DNA of 64,000 nt, taken from Taibaiella sp. Lineage in GTDB: Bacteria; Bacteroidota; Bacteroidia; Chitinophagales; Chitinophagaceae. The notes below the pieces were generated by a model. It did no database searches and was not told the origin of the DNA. It saw nothing but the letters and a program-made list of their open reading frames with translations. Both the position numbers and the translations under genes were made by a program. Below, in pieces: positions 1 through 8,307 of the stretch (positions are counted from its first letter, which is position 1; each line of letters opens with the position of its first letter). The DNA is taken from assembly GCA_013815385.1 (NCBI GenBank), contig JACDGL010000007.1, positions 124,001 through 188,000 on the forward strand, in the 5' to 3' direction.

Positions 1-1
1 C

Positions 2-133
2 GTAGCTTATGAGTTAAGCGGCAATACAGAAGAAGCAAAGAAAGCCTACAAACGTATAAAGACGGAATATCCTCAAAGCTATGAGGCACGTGATATTGAT
101 AAATATCTTGCACGCCTCGGCGAACTGGAATAA
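2..133 (+). CDS. C-terminal end of a TPR-type protein (partial)
   Basis: The window opens inside a gene; the last 43 codons are visible and end in TAA. The residues (EEAKKAYKRIKTEYPQS, then a short helical tail) read like the final helix pair of a tetratricopeptide repeat. TPR proteins are scaffolds for protein-protein contacts. In many Bacteroidota a TPR protein lies directly upstream of ribH, as here, which supports the reading. Everything N-terminal is outside the window, so domain number, signal peptide and full length cannot be judged. Confidence 0.6.
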   Translation, partial: VAYELSGNTEEAKKAYKRIKTEYPQSYEARDIDKYLARLGELE

Positions 134-177
134 ATATTTAAGGGTAGTTGTTATCTTCCCATAGCATACATATATCA

Positions 178-214
178 GATCCCCTTTTTACCTTTGGGCA
201 AAAGGGGATTTTTT
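178..214 (+). terminator. Rho-independent terminator after the TPR gene
   Basis: An 8-bp stem (CCCCTTTT / AAAAGGGG, extendable by two pairs to ATCCCC...GGGGAT) with an 11-nt loop is followed by a run of six T. It ends 9 bp before the ribH start, so ribH probably has its own promoter within or just before this segment, or is reached by read-through. Confidence 0.75.
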
Positions 215-222
215 AATTCTAT

Positions 223-732
223 ATGGCACAATCACAGCACAGCACTTCGTTGTTAGATACAAAGCATCTTACCAGCCTTACACTGCCTCGCTTAGCCATT
301 GTATATACCGAATGGAATGACCGGATAGTACGCGAGCTTGTAAATGGCTGCGAATCTGTTGTGCACGGCTTCAATGGCAGGTTTGTAGATAAAGTGGCAG
401 TGCCGGGTTGCTTTGAATTACCCTTTGGTTGCAAGCAGTTATGGGATCACTATCAAAAGACGGAAGAATATCCTGAGGCTATCATTGCCTTTGGCGCAGT
501 GATAAAGGGCGGCACCCCGCACTTTGACTATGTATGCAAGGCAGTAACAGAAGGTATTGTACAGCTCAATCTTATGTTACCTGTGCCGGTAATATTTGGT
601 GTGCTCACGCTTGATAATGAAGAACAGGCCTGGGAGCGTCTTGGTGGTGCTCACGGGCATAAAGGAGAAGAAGCGGCTATCAGTGCGTTAAAAATGATAT
701 TTAATAGCCGCAAACTAAAAGACGGTTCCTAG
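223..732 (+). CDS. ribH: 6,7-dimethyl-8-ribityllumazine synthase
   Basis: Catalyses the penultimate step of riboflavin synthesis, joining 5-amino-6-ribitylaminouracil with 3,4-dihydroxy-2-butanone 4-phosphate in the cytoplasm. The 169-residue length is normal. Visible family motifs are the N-terminal EWN substrate loop, PGCFELP, then GAVIKGGTPHFDYV with the catalytic-region histidine, FGVLT, and GHKGEEAA near the C-terminus. The common RxG after the FGVLT segment appears here as RLGG. The ATG is the first in frame after the upstream terminator. No other riboflavin gene is nearby, as is usual in this phylum, where rib genes are scattered. Confidence 0.95.
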   Translation: MAQSQHSTSLLDTKHLTSLTLPRLAIVYTEWNDRIVRELVNGCESVVHGFNGRFVDKVAVPGCFELPFGCKQLWDHYQKTEEYPEAIIAFGAVIKGGTPHFDYVCKAVTEGIVQLNLMLPVPVIFGVLTLDNEEQAWERLGGAHGHKGEEAAISALKMIFNSRKLKDGS

Positions 733-798
733 GTATCCGGTTCTTAACAACTGATTTATAATTCTTTTGGCTTTTGAATTTTTACTTTTGAATTTCTA

Positions 799-1518
799 AT
801 GAACGTACAGCTTTTCATTCCTTGTTTTGTAGACCAGCTATATCCGGAAACGGGTATGAATATGGTGAAGATCCTTGAGAAATTAGGATGCAATGTCACT
901 TACAACCAGAAACAAACCTGCTGCGGCCAGCCGGCCTTCAATGCAGGGTATTGGGAAGAAGCGAAATCTGTAGCTGATAAATTCCTTAACGATTTTGATA
1001 ACGAAGGGTATATAGTAGGCCCCAGTGGCTCCTGTACAGGGTATGTACGCAATTATTACGAACGCATGTTCGATAACAGCGCGGAGCATAACCTTAGTAA
1101 TAAGGTGCGTGGAAAAATGTTTGAGTTCACAGAGTTTCTTACAGAGGTCTTAAAGGTACAGGACCTTGGTGCCCGCCTTGATGGGAAGGCCACCTATCAC
1201 GATGCCTGTGGCGCCCTGCGCGAATGTGGTATTAAACAAGGACCGCGCACTCTGCTACAGCATGTAAAGGGCCTCGAAATGGTAGAAATGAAAGAATGTG
1301 AAACTTGCTGCGGGTTTGGCGGCACATTTGCCGTAAAGTATGAGCCTATATCTATCGGTATGGCACAGACAAAGGTGCAGAGTGCATTAGATACCGGCGC
1401 TAAGTATATGATATCTACAGACGTTTCCTGTATGATGCACATACAGGGTTATATTGATAAGAACAACCTTCCTATGCAAACCCTGCATATTGCAGATGTA
1501 TTGGCCAGTGGCTGGTAA
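799..1518 (+). CDS. (Fe-S)-binding protein of the LutA/YkgE family
   Basis: A 239-residue protein with two CCG-type cysteine-rich domains: the first contains QTCCGQP and GPSGSC, the second HDACGALREC and ETCCGFGG. This is the layout of LutA (YkgE), one of three subunits of the LutABC lactate oxidation system, and of glycolate oxidase or heterodisulfide reductase subunits that bind an Fe-S cluster. LutB and LutC are not adjacent, so the substrate cannot be inferred from context. The gene follows ribH by 66 bp on the same strand and converges with the next gene, leaving only 7 bp between stops. Confidence 0.85.
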   Translation: MNVQLFIPCFVDQLYPETGMNMVKILEKLGCNVTYNQKQTCCGQPAFNAGYWEEAKSVADKFLNDFDNEGYIVGPSGSCTGYVRNYYERMFDNSAEHNLSNKVRGKMFEFTEFLTEVLKVQDLGARLDGKATYHDACGALRECGIKQGPRTLLQHVKGLEMVEMKECETCCGFGGTFAVKYEPISIGMAQTKVQSALDTGAKYMISTDVSCMMHIQGYIDKNNLPMQTLHIADVLASGW

Positions 1519-1525
1519 TAGTAAC

Positions 1526-2122
1526 TTATAAATATTTCTTTACGATTATCGCCGGTTGCTTTACGGTCTGCATCCAGTTGCGCGCCATATTTTCCAGTTG
1601 TGCTATAGCATCATCCCCGCCCAGGTCATGGCAATTGTTCAGTTCCATATCCCTTGCCAGCAGCTTTACTATTTCCTTTGCTTTTCTACTCTCCCCTGCT
1701 ACATACATATCATTCGTATGCGCTCCTGCGTCAAAAAGTGGATGGTGGTAACCTGTATTATTGTAGCATTTCACTACGTGCATAGAGCCGGTTATAGCTT
1801 TTATGGCATTCACTGTATTTATAGTGCTTCCCTGTTCTGTTAGTACCGCTGTGGCATCTATTATTACTTTCCTGCGCACATCATCCAGCAGGTAGGCAGC
1901 TTCCCGCACTTCTTCAGCTTCTGTAGCCAGTATTATTATATCTGCTACATCAGCCGCATGGGCTATAGTAGCCAGGTGTATGTTCGTAAATTCATCCAGT
2001 ATATATTCACTTACCGGGTCATTGTCCCGTACTGTTGCCAGAAATATTTCGTGTTCAGCAAGGGCCAGTGCCTGCGCCAGTACTTCACTTACCTTCCCTG
2101 CCCCTACTATGGCAATGTTCAT
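1526..2122 (-). CDS. Rossmann-fold NAD(P)-binding oxidoreductase (F420-dependent NADP reductase-like)
   Basis: A 198-residue protein starting MNIAIVGAGK, a beta-strand followed by a glycine-rich dinucleotide loop, then alternating strands and helices typical of the coenzyme F420-dependent NADP oxidoreductase family. The loop reads GAGKVS rather than GxGxxG/A, so the third glycine is replaced by serine. An in-frame ATG eight codons upstream is possible; I prefer this one because the Rossmann strand begins at once. The physiological substrate is unknown. In Bacteroidota such small enzymes are usually annotated only as NAD(P)-binding. F420 use is a family name, not something the sequence shows. 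Confidence 0.75.
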   Translation of the reverse strand: MNIAIVGAGKVSEVLAQALALAEHEIFLATVRDNDPVSEYILDEFTNIHLATIAHAADVADIIILATEAEEVREAAYLLDDVRRKVIIDATAVLTEQGSTINTVNAIKAITGSMHVVKCYNNTGYHHPLFDAGAHTNDMYVAGESRKAKEIVKLLARDMELNNCHDLGGDDAIAQLENMARNWMQTVKQPAIIVKKYL

Positions 2123-2146
2123 TAATGCAAATGTCTTGTAGCCCAT

Positions 2147-2423
2147 ATAGCTATACAGTTTTAAACGAAAAATAAATGGTGGCTACGGGATTACGAGATA
2201 AGATACAAAGCAATTGCTTTGCAAATGTTTTATGGGGGGAGGGGTAAGTCTCCTAAAAGTCAAACATTTTTATCACATTGCCAATCAATTATTACAACAC
2301 CACCAGTGCAAAATTCTTACCCGATATTTAATAACTCATTAATATATTGACGCTCAAAATACATACGCATAAGTTATTTATATACTGTAAAAATAAATTA
2401 TCCCATTTGTGGATAACTATTCT
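2147..2423. other. Intergenic region, no gene seen
   Basis: AT-rich spacer between two minus-strand genes. The only structure I see is a perfect 16-bp palindrome (CAAAGCAATTGCTTTG) at 2208-2223, about 90 bp upstream of the oxidoreductase start, a possible operator. Short frames here lack protein-like composition. Confidence 0.5.
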
Positions 2424-2454
2424 AAAAAAAGAGGGTTGGCCATAGCCAACCCTC
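2424..2454 (-). terminator. Rho-independent terminator of osmC
   Basis: A 10-bp perfect stem (GAGGGTTGGC / GCCAACCCTC, loop of four) is followed on the minus strand by seven T. It lies 28 bp beyond the osmC stop codon. Confidence 0.85.
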
Positions 2455-2481
2455 TACAAAAATGTAAATCTGATTTCTTCC

Positions 2482-2892
2482 TTATGCCAATGTGGCGTTT
2501 AGGGTTATCTCACAATTATACGCTTTCGATACCGGGCAGTTTGCTTTCGCATCCTTTGCGCATTCTTCAAATTTTTCAGCAGTTATGCCTGGCACTTTGC
2601 CACGCACTGTCAGCTCGCTTTTGGTTATGCTGCCGTTATCCAGTGTTATCTCACACTTGGTTTCCAACTCCTCAGGGGTAAAGCCTGCTTCCCCCAGCAC
2701 AAAAGATAATTTCATTGTAAAGCAGCCTGCGTGCGCTGCAGCCATCAGTTCTTCCGGGTTGGTACCTGTACCTTCGGCAAAGCGGCTGTTAAATGAATAT
2801 TGTGTCTTGTTAAGGGTAGTGCTTTGTGTGGTAAGGCTTCCGTTACCTTCTTTTCCGGTGCCATTCCATAAGGCTGTTGCATTGCGTTTCAT
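2482..2892 (-). CDS. OsmC family peroxiredoxin
   Basis: A 136-residue OsmC/Ohr-superfamily protein that reduces organic hydroperoxides with a cysteine pair. The first reactive cysteine is in AAHAGCFTM (about residue 57) and the second in KANCPVSKA (about residue 119), the expected positions. The N-terminus (MKRNATALWNGTGKEG) resembles the OsmC subgroup more than Ohr. It is a single-gene unit with its own terminator. Such genes are normally induced by stress; no operator is obvious upstream. Confidence 0.9.
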   Translation of the reverse strand: MKRNATALWNGTGKEGNGSLTTQSTTLNKTQYSFNSRFAEGTGTNPEELMAAAHAGCFTMKLSFVLGEAGFTPEELETKCEITLDNGSITKSELTVRGKVPGITAEKFEECAKDAKANCPVSKAYNCEITLNATLA

Positions 2893-3169
2893 ATGTTTTC
2901 TGTTTATTAATGTGTTGGCAGTTATTTAAGGCTGCTAAGGTAGTAATAAAAAGACCCCATACCGAGCCAGGGGCATTTGTAAATATTATGTATAGATTAC
3001 TTATTGGGATAAGTGGGATAAGCGCATAAAATTATCGGGTATAATGGGGCTATTATTCACCATCTTGCCACAGTATCCATTAGTTAATATCCTCAAGCAC
3101 AGCACCTTACCTTCACCAACGTGCTGGCATAGATTTGTAAGTAGATAAGTAGCATAAAACCTATTTATT

Positions 3170-3538
3170 ATGAACGGAACAATGAGCGATATTGAAGTGA
3201 TGGAATTTGTTAAAAAATCCTTCCCCGAATTTTATGCAGACTTCCAGGATACTGATGCTAACAACTATATATATTCCCTCATGCAGAGCCTGTATCTTTT
3301 TACGCAGGATCGTATAGAGGCTGAGGACTATAAAATAGTAAGAAAAGCATTGCAGACGGTAGAAACCATATACCGGATGGGCGATAAGGATGTAAGGAAT
3401 GCTATAGATAGTGTATTTATTTCTTCCTATGCCCACTATCTCCGCGAGATGCCCCAATTGAAGACTATGGTGCTTAGTATGACGCCAATTCCGGTATATA
3501 ATTTATACATCAATCATATACTGCACAGAGCCGCATAA
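3170..3538 (+). CDS. Hypothetical helical protein, 122 aa
   Basis: I do not recognise this protein. It is largely helical, without signal peptide, membrane segment or metal motif. It begins MNGTMSDIEVMEFV and contains YKIVRKALQTVETIYRMGDK, giving the look of a compact alpha-helical domain. It stands alone with a good terminator behind it, so it is probably a monocistronic gene. Codon use and composition look normal for the neighbourhood, which supports real coding. Confidence 0.7.
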   Translation: MNGTMSDIEVMEFVKKSFPEFYADFQDTDANNYIYSLMQSLYLFTQDRIEAEDYKIVRKALQTVETIYRMGDKDVRNAIDSVFISSYAHYLREMPQLKTMVLSMTPIPVYNLYINHILHRAA

Positions 3539-3558
3539 ATTTTGACAATACTTGACTT

Positions 3559-3600
3559 GGCATTCCATAACATATTATTGTTACGGGATGCTTTTTCTTT
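3559..3600 (+). terminator. Rho-independent terminator
   Basis: A 12-bp stem (GCATTCCATAAC with GTTACGGGATGC, one mismatch and one G-T pair) around an 8-nt loop, followed by a T-rich run. It closes the preceding hypothetical gene. Confidence 0.75.
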
Positions 3601-3627
3601 ACATTGCTAAAATTCTTATTTTTGGCA

Positions 3628-4122
3628 GTGCCTTCTCACATAAGATCGTTTGGTAAGCACACCCTTTTATACGGGGTGTCACTTGCTGCGCTATTATTTC
3701 TTATCAACTGGCTGCAGATTCGTTATCTGTTCATAGATCATGCAATGGATATTTATATCGGTGGCATTGCTATAATATTTACTGCCTTAGGCATATGGCT
3801 GGCATTAAAACTGGCCACACCGCGTAAGGAAACTATTATTGTCGAAAAGGAAGTTTACCTCCCTACCCCTCCGGCGCCGCTACCGGCTAATGCCCATTTT
3901 GTACTCAACGAAAAATTATTAGAAAAGTTCCGCATCAGCACCCGCGAGTTGCAGGTTTTGCAGTTGATGGCTACCGGTCTCTCCAACCAGGAGATCGCTA
4001 CGCATTTATTTATTTCCCTCAATACTATCAAAACCCACTCCTCCAGCCTGTTCATGAAGATGGAGGTAAAACGCAGGACGCAGGCCATCGATAAGGCAAG
4101 GAAACTCGGCCTCATTCCCTGA
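3628..4122 (+). CDS. Membrane-anchored LuxR-type transcriptional regulator
   Basis: The N-terminal half has two hydrophobic helices (around LLYGVSLAALLFLINW and IYIGGIAIIFTALGIWLA), then a Pro-rich linker, then a C-terminal GerE/LuxR helix-turn-helix from ISTRELQVLQLMATGLSNQE onward. It presumably binds DNA from the inner membrane. No ATG is available. A TTG at 3604 sits only 3 bp beyond the terminator, so I prefer the GTG at 3628, which yields a protein starting with PSHIRSFGK. It precedes a DUF4199 membrane protein, a common pairing in this family of bacteria, and probably regulates or partners it. Confidence 0.8.
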   Translation: MPSHIRSFGKHTLLYGVSLAALLFLINWLQIRYLFIDHAMDIYIGGIAIIFTALGIWLALKLATPRKETIIVEKEVYLPTPPAPLPANAHFVLNEKLLEKFRISTRELQVLQLMATGLSNQEIATHLFISLNTIKTHSSSLFMKMEVKRRTQAIDKARKLGLIP

Positions 4123-4232
4123 AGGTTAACCTGAAAGGATGAAAATCCGGGTATTTTTTAGAAATCACCCTAAAGTATGAGTACAGGAAGCAGTATTTTT
4201 TCCACTTTTGCCTCATAAATAACAAAAAACTC

Positions 4233-4706
4233 ATGAGAAAGATAGCGATCATCTGGGGCCTCATTTCAGGCGCCATTGTTTCCAGTATGATGGCCATCAG
4301 TGCTGCCCATTGCGCCGGCAATCCTGATTACAAAAACAGTGAATATGTAGGGTTTGCCTCTATGACCCTGGCATTTTCACTCATCTATGTAGGCATCCGC
4401 GTATTCCGCGATAGGTACAATGGCGGTATCATATCCTTCGGCAAAGCCTTCAGGTTAGGTATGTATATTGCCCTTATAGCTTCCACAATGTATGTATTGG
4501 TTTGGGCTATAGAATACAATTATGTTTTTCCTGATTTTATGGAAAAGTTTTCCACCCACGCCATCAATGAGTTAAAGGCATCCGGAGCGGCCCAGGCTAA
4601 GATTGATGCAAAAATGAAAGAGATGGCCATGTACCGCAATATGTATAAAAACCCTGTTTTATTCACTCTGCTTACCTATGCGGAGATCCTCCCGCTCGGC
4701 CTGTAG
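4233..4706 (+). CDS. DUF4199 membrane protein, C-terminus lost by a frameshift
   Basis: DUF4199 proteins are small inner-membrane proteins of unknown function with four predicted helices. Here three are in frame: residues 4-25, 40-60 and 72-95. The family normally ends with a fourth helix and a basic tail. That end is present in the DNA but in another frame: from 4703 the codons read VVSLICALILKRKARK and stop at 4766-4768. The annotated frame stops at TAG 4704-4706, right where the helix should continue. One missing base near 4700 explains this. Either a real mutation or an assembly error. Confidence 0.8.
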   Translation: MRKIAIIWGLISGAIVSSMMAISAAHCAGNPDYKNSEYVGFASMTLAFSLIYVGIRVFRDRYNGGIISFGKAFRLGMYIALIASTMYVLVWAIEYNYVFPDFMEKFSTHAINELKASGAAQAKIDAKMKEMAMYRNMYKNPVLFTLLTYAEILPLGL

Positions 4707-4814
4707 TATCCCTTATATGTGCCTTGATCCTTAAGAGAAAAGCCAGAAAAGTATCATCGGCCCAGTAGCGATGCTGGTTCGCGGGGGTATTTTATGGCAT
4801 ATAATTTGATATTT

Positions 4815-5051
4815 ATGAAATATATGAATAAAGCACTACTACTGCCCGTTTTAGCATTGCTCATGCTTGTCATCTCTTCCTGCTACAAGCCCGACTACAC
4901 ATGCCAATGCCTTACAAAAGATAGTATGGGAAGAGACAGTGGTAAAAACTACCATCTTGGAGTTATGTCCCAGGCAAACGCTACGAGTCAATGTAATGCC
5001 ATTAAAGATGAATACGGCTGGAGTACTTGTGGAACCCAGTATCCAAAATAA
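4815..5051 (+). CDS. Small lipoprotein, 78 aa
   Basis: A signal peptide (MNKALLLPVLALLMLV) ends in a lipobox, ISSC, followed by YKPDYTCQC. The mature part is about 50 residues with four further cysteines, suggesting a small disulphide-stabilised domain outside the inner membrane. Function unknown. Similar tiny cysteine-containing lipoproteins are common in Chitinophagaceae. A second ATG three codons later is an equally good start. Confidence 0.65.
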   Translation: MKYMNKALLLPVLALLMLVISSCYKPDYTCQCLTKDSMGRDSGKNYHLGVMSQANATSQCNAIKDEYGWSTCGTQYPK

Positions 5052-5098
5052 CTACAAATCTCTGAGAGGAACGAAGCAATCTATACATAACAAACAGG

Positions 5099-5220
5099 AC
5101 TCTCCTCCTGTTTTTAGGAGGAGTACCCGAAGGGGGAGGTGGTTAGCTCGCGCAGGAACATACAGCACAAGACTTTACCACCCACGCCGAGCCACCAAAC
5201 AATGTGTATATCTTTATCTG
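5099..5220 (+). repeat. Dispersed non-coding repeat, copy 1 (122 bp)
   Basis: Clearly homologous over its full length to 6608-6729. Shared blocks include TACCCGAAGGGGGAGGTGGT, ACAGCACAAGACTT and AATGTGTATATCTTTAT. The first block contains a hairpin (CTCCTCCTG/AGGAGGAG). Just upstream, near 5065-5086, is a scrap of the REP-like core found in the arrays described below (ACGAAGCAATCT). A short-repeat hotspot rather than a gene. Confidence 0.8.
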
Positions 5221-5319
5221 GGGGATTGTCTACATCTTCCCCCCAAACGACCTTTTTCCAATCGAATACATATAGTTTATTATTTGTGCGTAAAAAGAAC
5301 AAAAAAGAAGATAAAAGAG

Positions 5320-5730
5320 ATGACCTTTGATGAGGCCATGGATAAGATTATGGACGTGAAGAAGGTGATATTAAATATGGAACTTTACATATCATCGGAT
5401 GATTTTACAGAATTTTTCATACCAAGAAAAGTATTATCATACTATAAAACCAAAATTGAAACTAGAAATGTTTTAGTGATACAAGTTGATAGGGGTGTTA
5501 TTGGCCAAAAATTTGGCTTACGAGACTATGATCCCGATATATTTTATCTTGTCAACAGAGTAGATGTAACATTATTTGAACACCTTAATAGATTTCCGAT
5601 TGATGTACATGTTCTAATAATAAAGAAACTTACTACAAATCCAATTATTTCGTTTGATCAATTGCAAAACATCGTTTGGGCTTGCTTATATGATAATGAA
5701 GTTGATGCTATAAATCATAGGAGAGTCTAA
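5320..5730 (+). CDS. Hypothetical protein, 136 aa
   Basis: I do not recognise this protein. It starts MTFDEAMDKIMDVKK and is followed by mixed alpha/beta sequence with no signal peptide or membrane segment. The frame is open upstream for another 150 codons, but that part overlaps the lipoprotein gene in another frame and the dispersed repeat, so it is not coding. The gene is more AT-rich than its surroundings and sits between two repeat clusters, which suggests a transferred or orphan gene. The 3' end is followed at once by repeat DNA. Confidence 0.6.
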   Translation: MTFDEAMDKIMDVKKVILNMELYISSDDFTEFFIPRKVLSYYKTKIETRNVLVIQVDRGVIGQKFGLRDYDPDIFYLVNRVDVTLFEHLNRFPIDVHVLIIKKLTTNPIISFDQLQNIVWACLYDNEVDAINHRRV

Positions 5731-5837
5731 GTTCTAGTCATTTAATTTATACTCTATTTCTAAACTTTCGTCCCTGCCGATTCTCTGCTTCAGGACTCGG
5801 CAGCACGCGCAGGTCAAAGCCCGGCACCACAGTAGTA

Positions 5838-6540
5838 CCTCAGCCCAATCAGGAACCCCGCAGGCAGCAAGCGGTAATCGCTGGCCTGCTGCCCTTTTTT
5901 GTTACTTTTTTGGGCAAGCAAAAAAGTAAAGAACAACACGGGCACATAACATAAACACACAACGTCATTGCGAGGAGGCTTTGCGACGAAGCAACCTCGC
6001 AATAACACAAGAAAAGGCCCGGTGCCACAGCAGCAACCCAGCCCAATCAGGGAACCCCGCAGGCAGCAAGCGGTAATCGCTGGCCTGCTGCCCTTTTTGC
6101 TTACTTTTTGGGCAAGCAAAAAGTAAGGACAACACAGGCACACAACATAAACACACAACGTCATTGCGAGGAGGCTTTGCGACGAAGCAACCTCGCAATA
6201 ACACAAGAAAAGACCCGGCACCACAGCAGCAACCCAGCCAATCAGGGAACCCCACAGGCAGCAAGCGGTAATCGCTGGCCTGCTGCCCTTTTTGCTTACT
6301 TTTTGGGCAAGCAAAAAGTAAGGACAACACGGGCACACAACATAAACACACAACGTCATTGCGAGGAGGCTTTGCGACGAAGCAACCTCGCAATAACACA
6401 AGAAAAGACCCGGCACCACAGCAGCAACCCAGCCCAATCAGGGAACCCCGCAGGCAGCAAGCGGTAATCGCTGGCCTGCTGCCCTTTTTTGGGCAAGCAA
6501 AAAAGCAAAGAACAACACGGGCACATAACATAAACACATA
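5838..6540. repeat. Tandem array of a ~196-bp non-coding repeat, four copies
   Basis: The anchor CAGGCAGCAAGCGGTAATCG occurs at 5861, 6060, 6255 and 6451 (periods 199, 195, 196) with few differences between copies. Each full unit carries two inverted repeats: an 11-bp hairpin CTTACTTTTTG / CAAAAAGTAAG in the better copies, and a REP-like core with arms ATTGCGAGG and CCTCGCAAT about 19 bp apart (5967-6003, 6163-6199, 6358-6394). The fourth unit is cut short and lacks the core. Long open frames appear on both strands only because the repeat has few stops; they are not genes. Confidence 0.9.
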
Positions 6541-6607
6541 CCCCTCCATTGTGAATATCTTTATTTGGAAACCGCCCTGCTACCATAGTATCTTGCCATG
6601 TTGCAAA

Positions 6608-6729
6608 ACACTCCTGCAGTTTTTACGAGGTGTACCCGAAGGGGGAGGTGGTTAACCCGCGCGGGAACAAACAGCACAAGACTTCCCCCGCACGCGGAGC
6701 CCCAAAACAATGTGTATATCTTTATTTGG
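6608..6729 (+). repeat. Dispersed non-coding repeat, copy 2 (122 bp)
   Basis: Partner of 5099-5220, same length and orientation. The short 3' motif ATATCTTTATTTGGAAA recurs on its own at 6554-6570 and in inverted orientation at 11737-11789. It appears to be a small mobile or amplified sequence with no coding capacity. Confidence 0.8.
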
Positions 6730-6779
6730 AAAACCCTCCCTCACAACCGTATCTTACCATCCTATTAAATAGTCAACCC

Positions 6780-7100
6780 TTGATATGACATTACCTACCA
6801 AACTTCCGTTTTACCTATTGATTCCAAACGGAAGTTTGCCCCCCTATCCGCTCCCCTACATAATATGCAAAATATCTTAACGGAAGTTTGCGGAAGTTTC
6901 AACCCACAGAACAGAACTTTGAAACAACACAGTTACCCCGCTCCAGCCGAAATACCCAATGTTACATTATGCGACATTATGTAACATTACTTCAAAACAT
7001 CATAACACAGTACAGTCCGATTTCATAGGCACCTCATCACCCAAAACCTCCCAATAAAAAAGTTTCCAAATGTTACATTCGCTAATAAACCTTACCCCAT
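6780..7100. other. Non-coding segment with clustered inverted and direct repeats upstream of prs
   Basis: No gene is visible between the repeat array and prs. A perfect 13-bp inverted repeat (CAAACTTCCGTTT / AAACGGAAGTTTG, 6799-6811 and 6826-6838) is followed by two direct copies of CGGAAGTTT at 6881-6899. A near-palindrome built from GTTACATTATG and CATTATGTAAC lies at 6961-6985, with TGTTACATT again near 7069. These could be regulator sites, remnants of an element end, or both. Confidence 0.55.
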
Positions 7101-7216
7101 TTCTAACAGTAACATCAACTCCTCATCCATTGGTGATCCATTCAGCAGTATTAGCCAATTAGCATTATGCTATTGCATTTTTATATATTACCTTCGCACT
7201 CCATTTCCCAACCTTC

Positions 7217-8161
7217 ATGCAGTCATCAGTAAAGATATTTTCAGGTACCGGTTCCAAATACCTTGCCGAAAAGATTGCCAAATCATTTGGTAAAAAATTA
7301 GGCAGCGCGGATATTCAAAAATTCAGCGATGGCGAGTTTCAGCCGGTTTTCAACGAATCTATCCGTGGCGACTATGTTTTCCTGGTTCAGGCAACATTTG
7401 CTCCTACTGATAACCTGTTTGAGCTATTAATGATGATCGATGCTGCCCGCAGGGCATCAGCAGGCTATATTACCGCCGTCATCCCTTATTTTGGCTTTGC
7501 TCGGCAAGACCGTAAGGATAAGCCGCGGGTTTCAATAGCATCCAAGTTGGTAGCCAATCTCCTCACTACCGCCGGTGCCGACCGTGTTATTACCATGGAC
7601 CTGCACGCCCCCCAGATACAGGGCTTTTTCGATATCCCGCTCGATCACCTGGATGCATCAGCAATTTTCATCCCATATATTGAAAATCTTAAGATAGAAA
7701 ATCTTATCTTTGCGTCCCCCGACGTAGGTAGTACCAACAGGGTACGTGAAGTTGCCAAGTATTTTGAGGTAGATATGGTTATCTGCGACAAGCAACGCAA
7801 GCGCGCCAATGAGATAGCTGCTATGACGGTGATAGGTGACGTGAGTGGCAAGAATGTAGTGTTGATAGATGATATATGCGATACAGCAGGTACATTATGT
7901 AAATCGGCAGCTATACTGAAAGAACGTGGGGCTTTATCCGTCCGCGCATTCTGTACACACCCGGTATTGAGTGGTAAGGCATATGAAAATATAGAAAATT
8001 CGGAGCTGGAAGAATTAGTGGTTTGTGATACAATACCCCTGCGTGGTACATGCGACAAAATAAAAGTATTGCCTACTTCAGAACTTTTTGCAGTGGCTAT
8101 ACGCAATACGTTCGAGAACAAATCGATAAGTTCTCTTTTCGTACATAGCAAAAGAAAATAG
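7217..8161 (+). CDS. prs: Ribose-phosphate pyrophosphokinase
   Basis: Makes PRPP from ribose 5-phosphate and ATP, feeding purine, pyrimidine, histidine, tryptophan and NAD synthesis. The 314-residue length is typical. Motifs in order: FSDGEFQP, GFARQDRKD (ATP site), DLHAPQIQGFFDIPLDHL, SPDVGSTNR, and the PRPP-binding loop VVLIDDICDTAGTL. The loop reads DDICDTAGT where DDI-I/M/V-DTGGT or DTAGT is usual, within normal variation. A TACCTTCG element at 7189-7196 could be the -7 box. It is followed by rplY, a pairing frequently conserved in bacteria. Confidence 0.97.
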   Translation: MQSSVKIFSGTGSKYLAEKIAKSFGKKLGSADIQKFSDGEFQPVFNESIRGDYVFLVQATFAPTDNLFELLMMIDAARRASAGYITAVIPYFGFARQDRKDKPRVSIASKLVANLLTTAGADRVITMDLHAPQIQGFFDIPLDHLDASAIFIPYIENLKIENLIFASPDVGSTNRVREVAKYFEVDMVICDKQRKRANEIAAMTVIGDVSGKNVVLIDDICDTAGTLCKSAAILKERGALSVRAFCTHPVLSGKAYENIENSELEELVVCDTIPLRGTCDKIKVLPTSELFAVAIRNTFENKSISSLFVHSKRK

Positions 8162-8307
8162 AATGGCATAAGCCTGATAATATTAAAGACTGTTTATACA
8201 AAAAAATCCGCCCGGCACAATGCCGCAACTTCTTTAAAAACAATAAATTTCAGTACGTATGTTAGGTGGATATACGCACGGGCTGGAATAGAAAAACAAA
8301 CACTAAA

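Noticed and set aside
4867-5319. N-terminal extension of the hypothetical gene at 5320
   Set aside because: Overlaps the lipoprotein gene in another frame and the dispersed repeat; composition is not protein-like.
5838-6540. Possible CRISPR array
   Set aside because: Units are ~196 bp with no unique spacers, no 25-40 bp repeat periodicity and no cas genes nearby.
5814-6655. Several overlapping open frames of 65-207 codons on both strands
   Set aside because: They lie in the tandem repeat, repeat their own residues with each unit, have cysteine- and leucine-rich nonsense composition and no start context.
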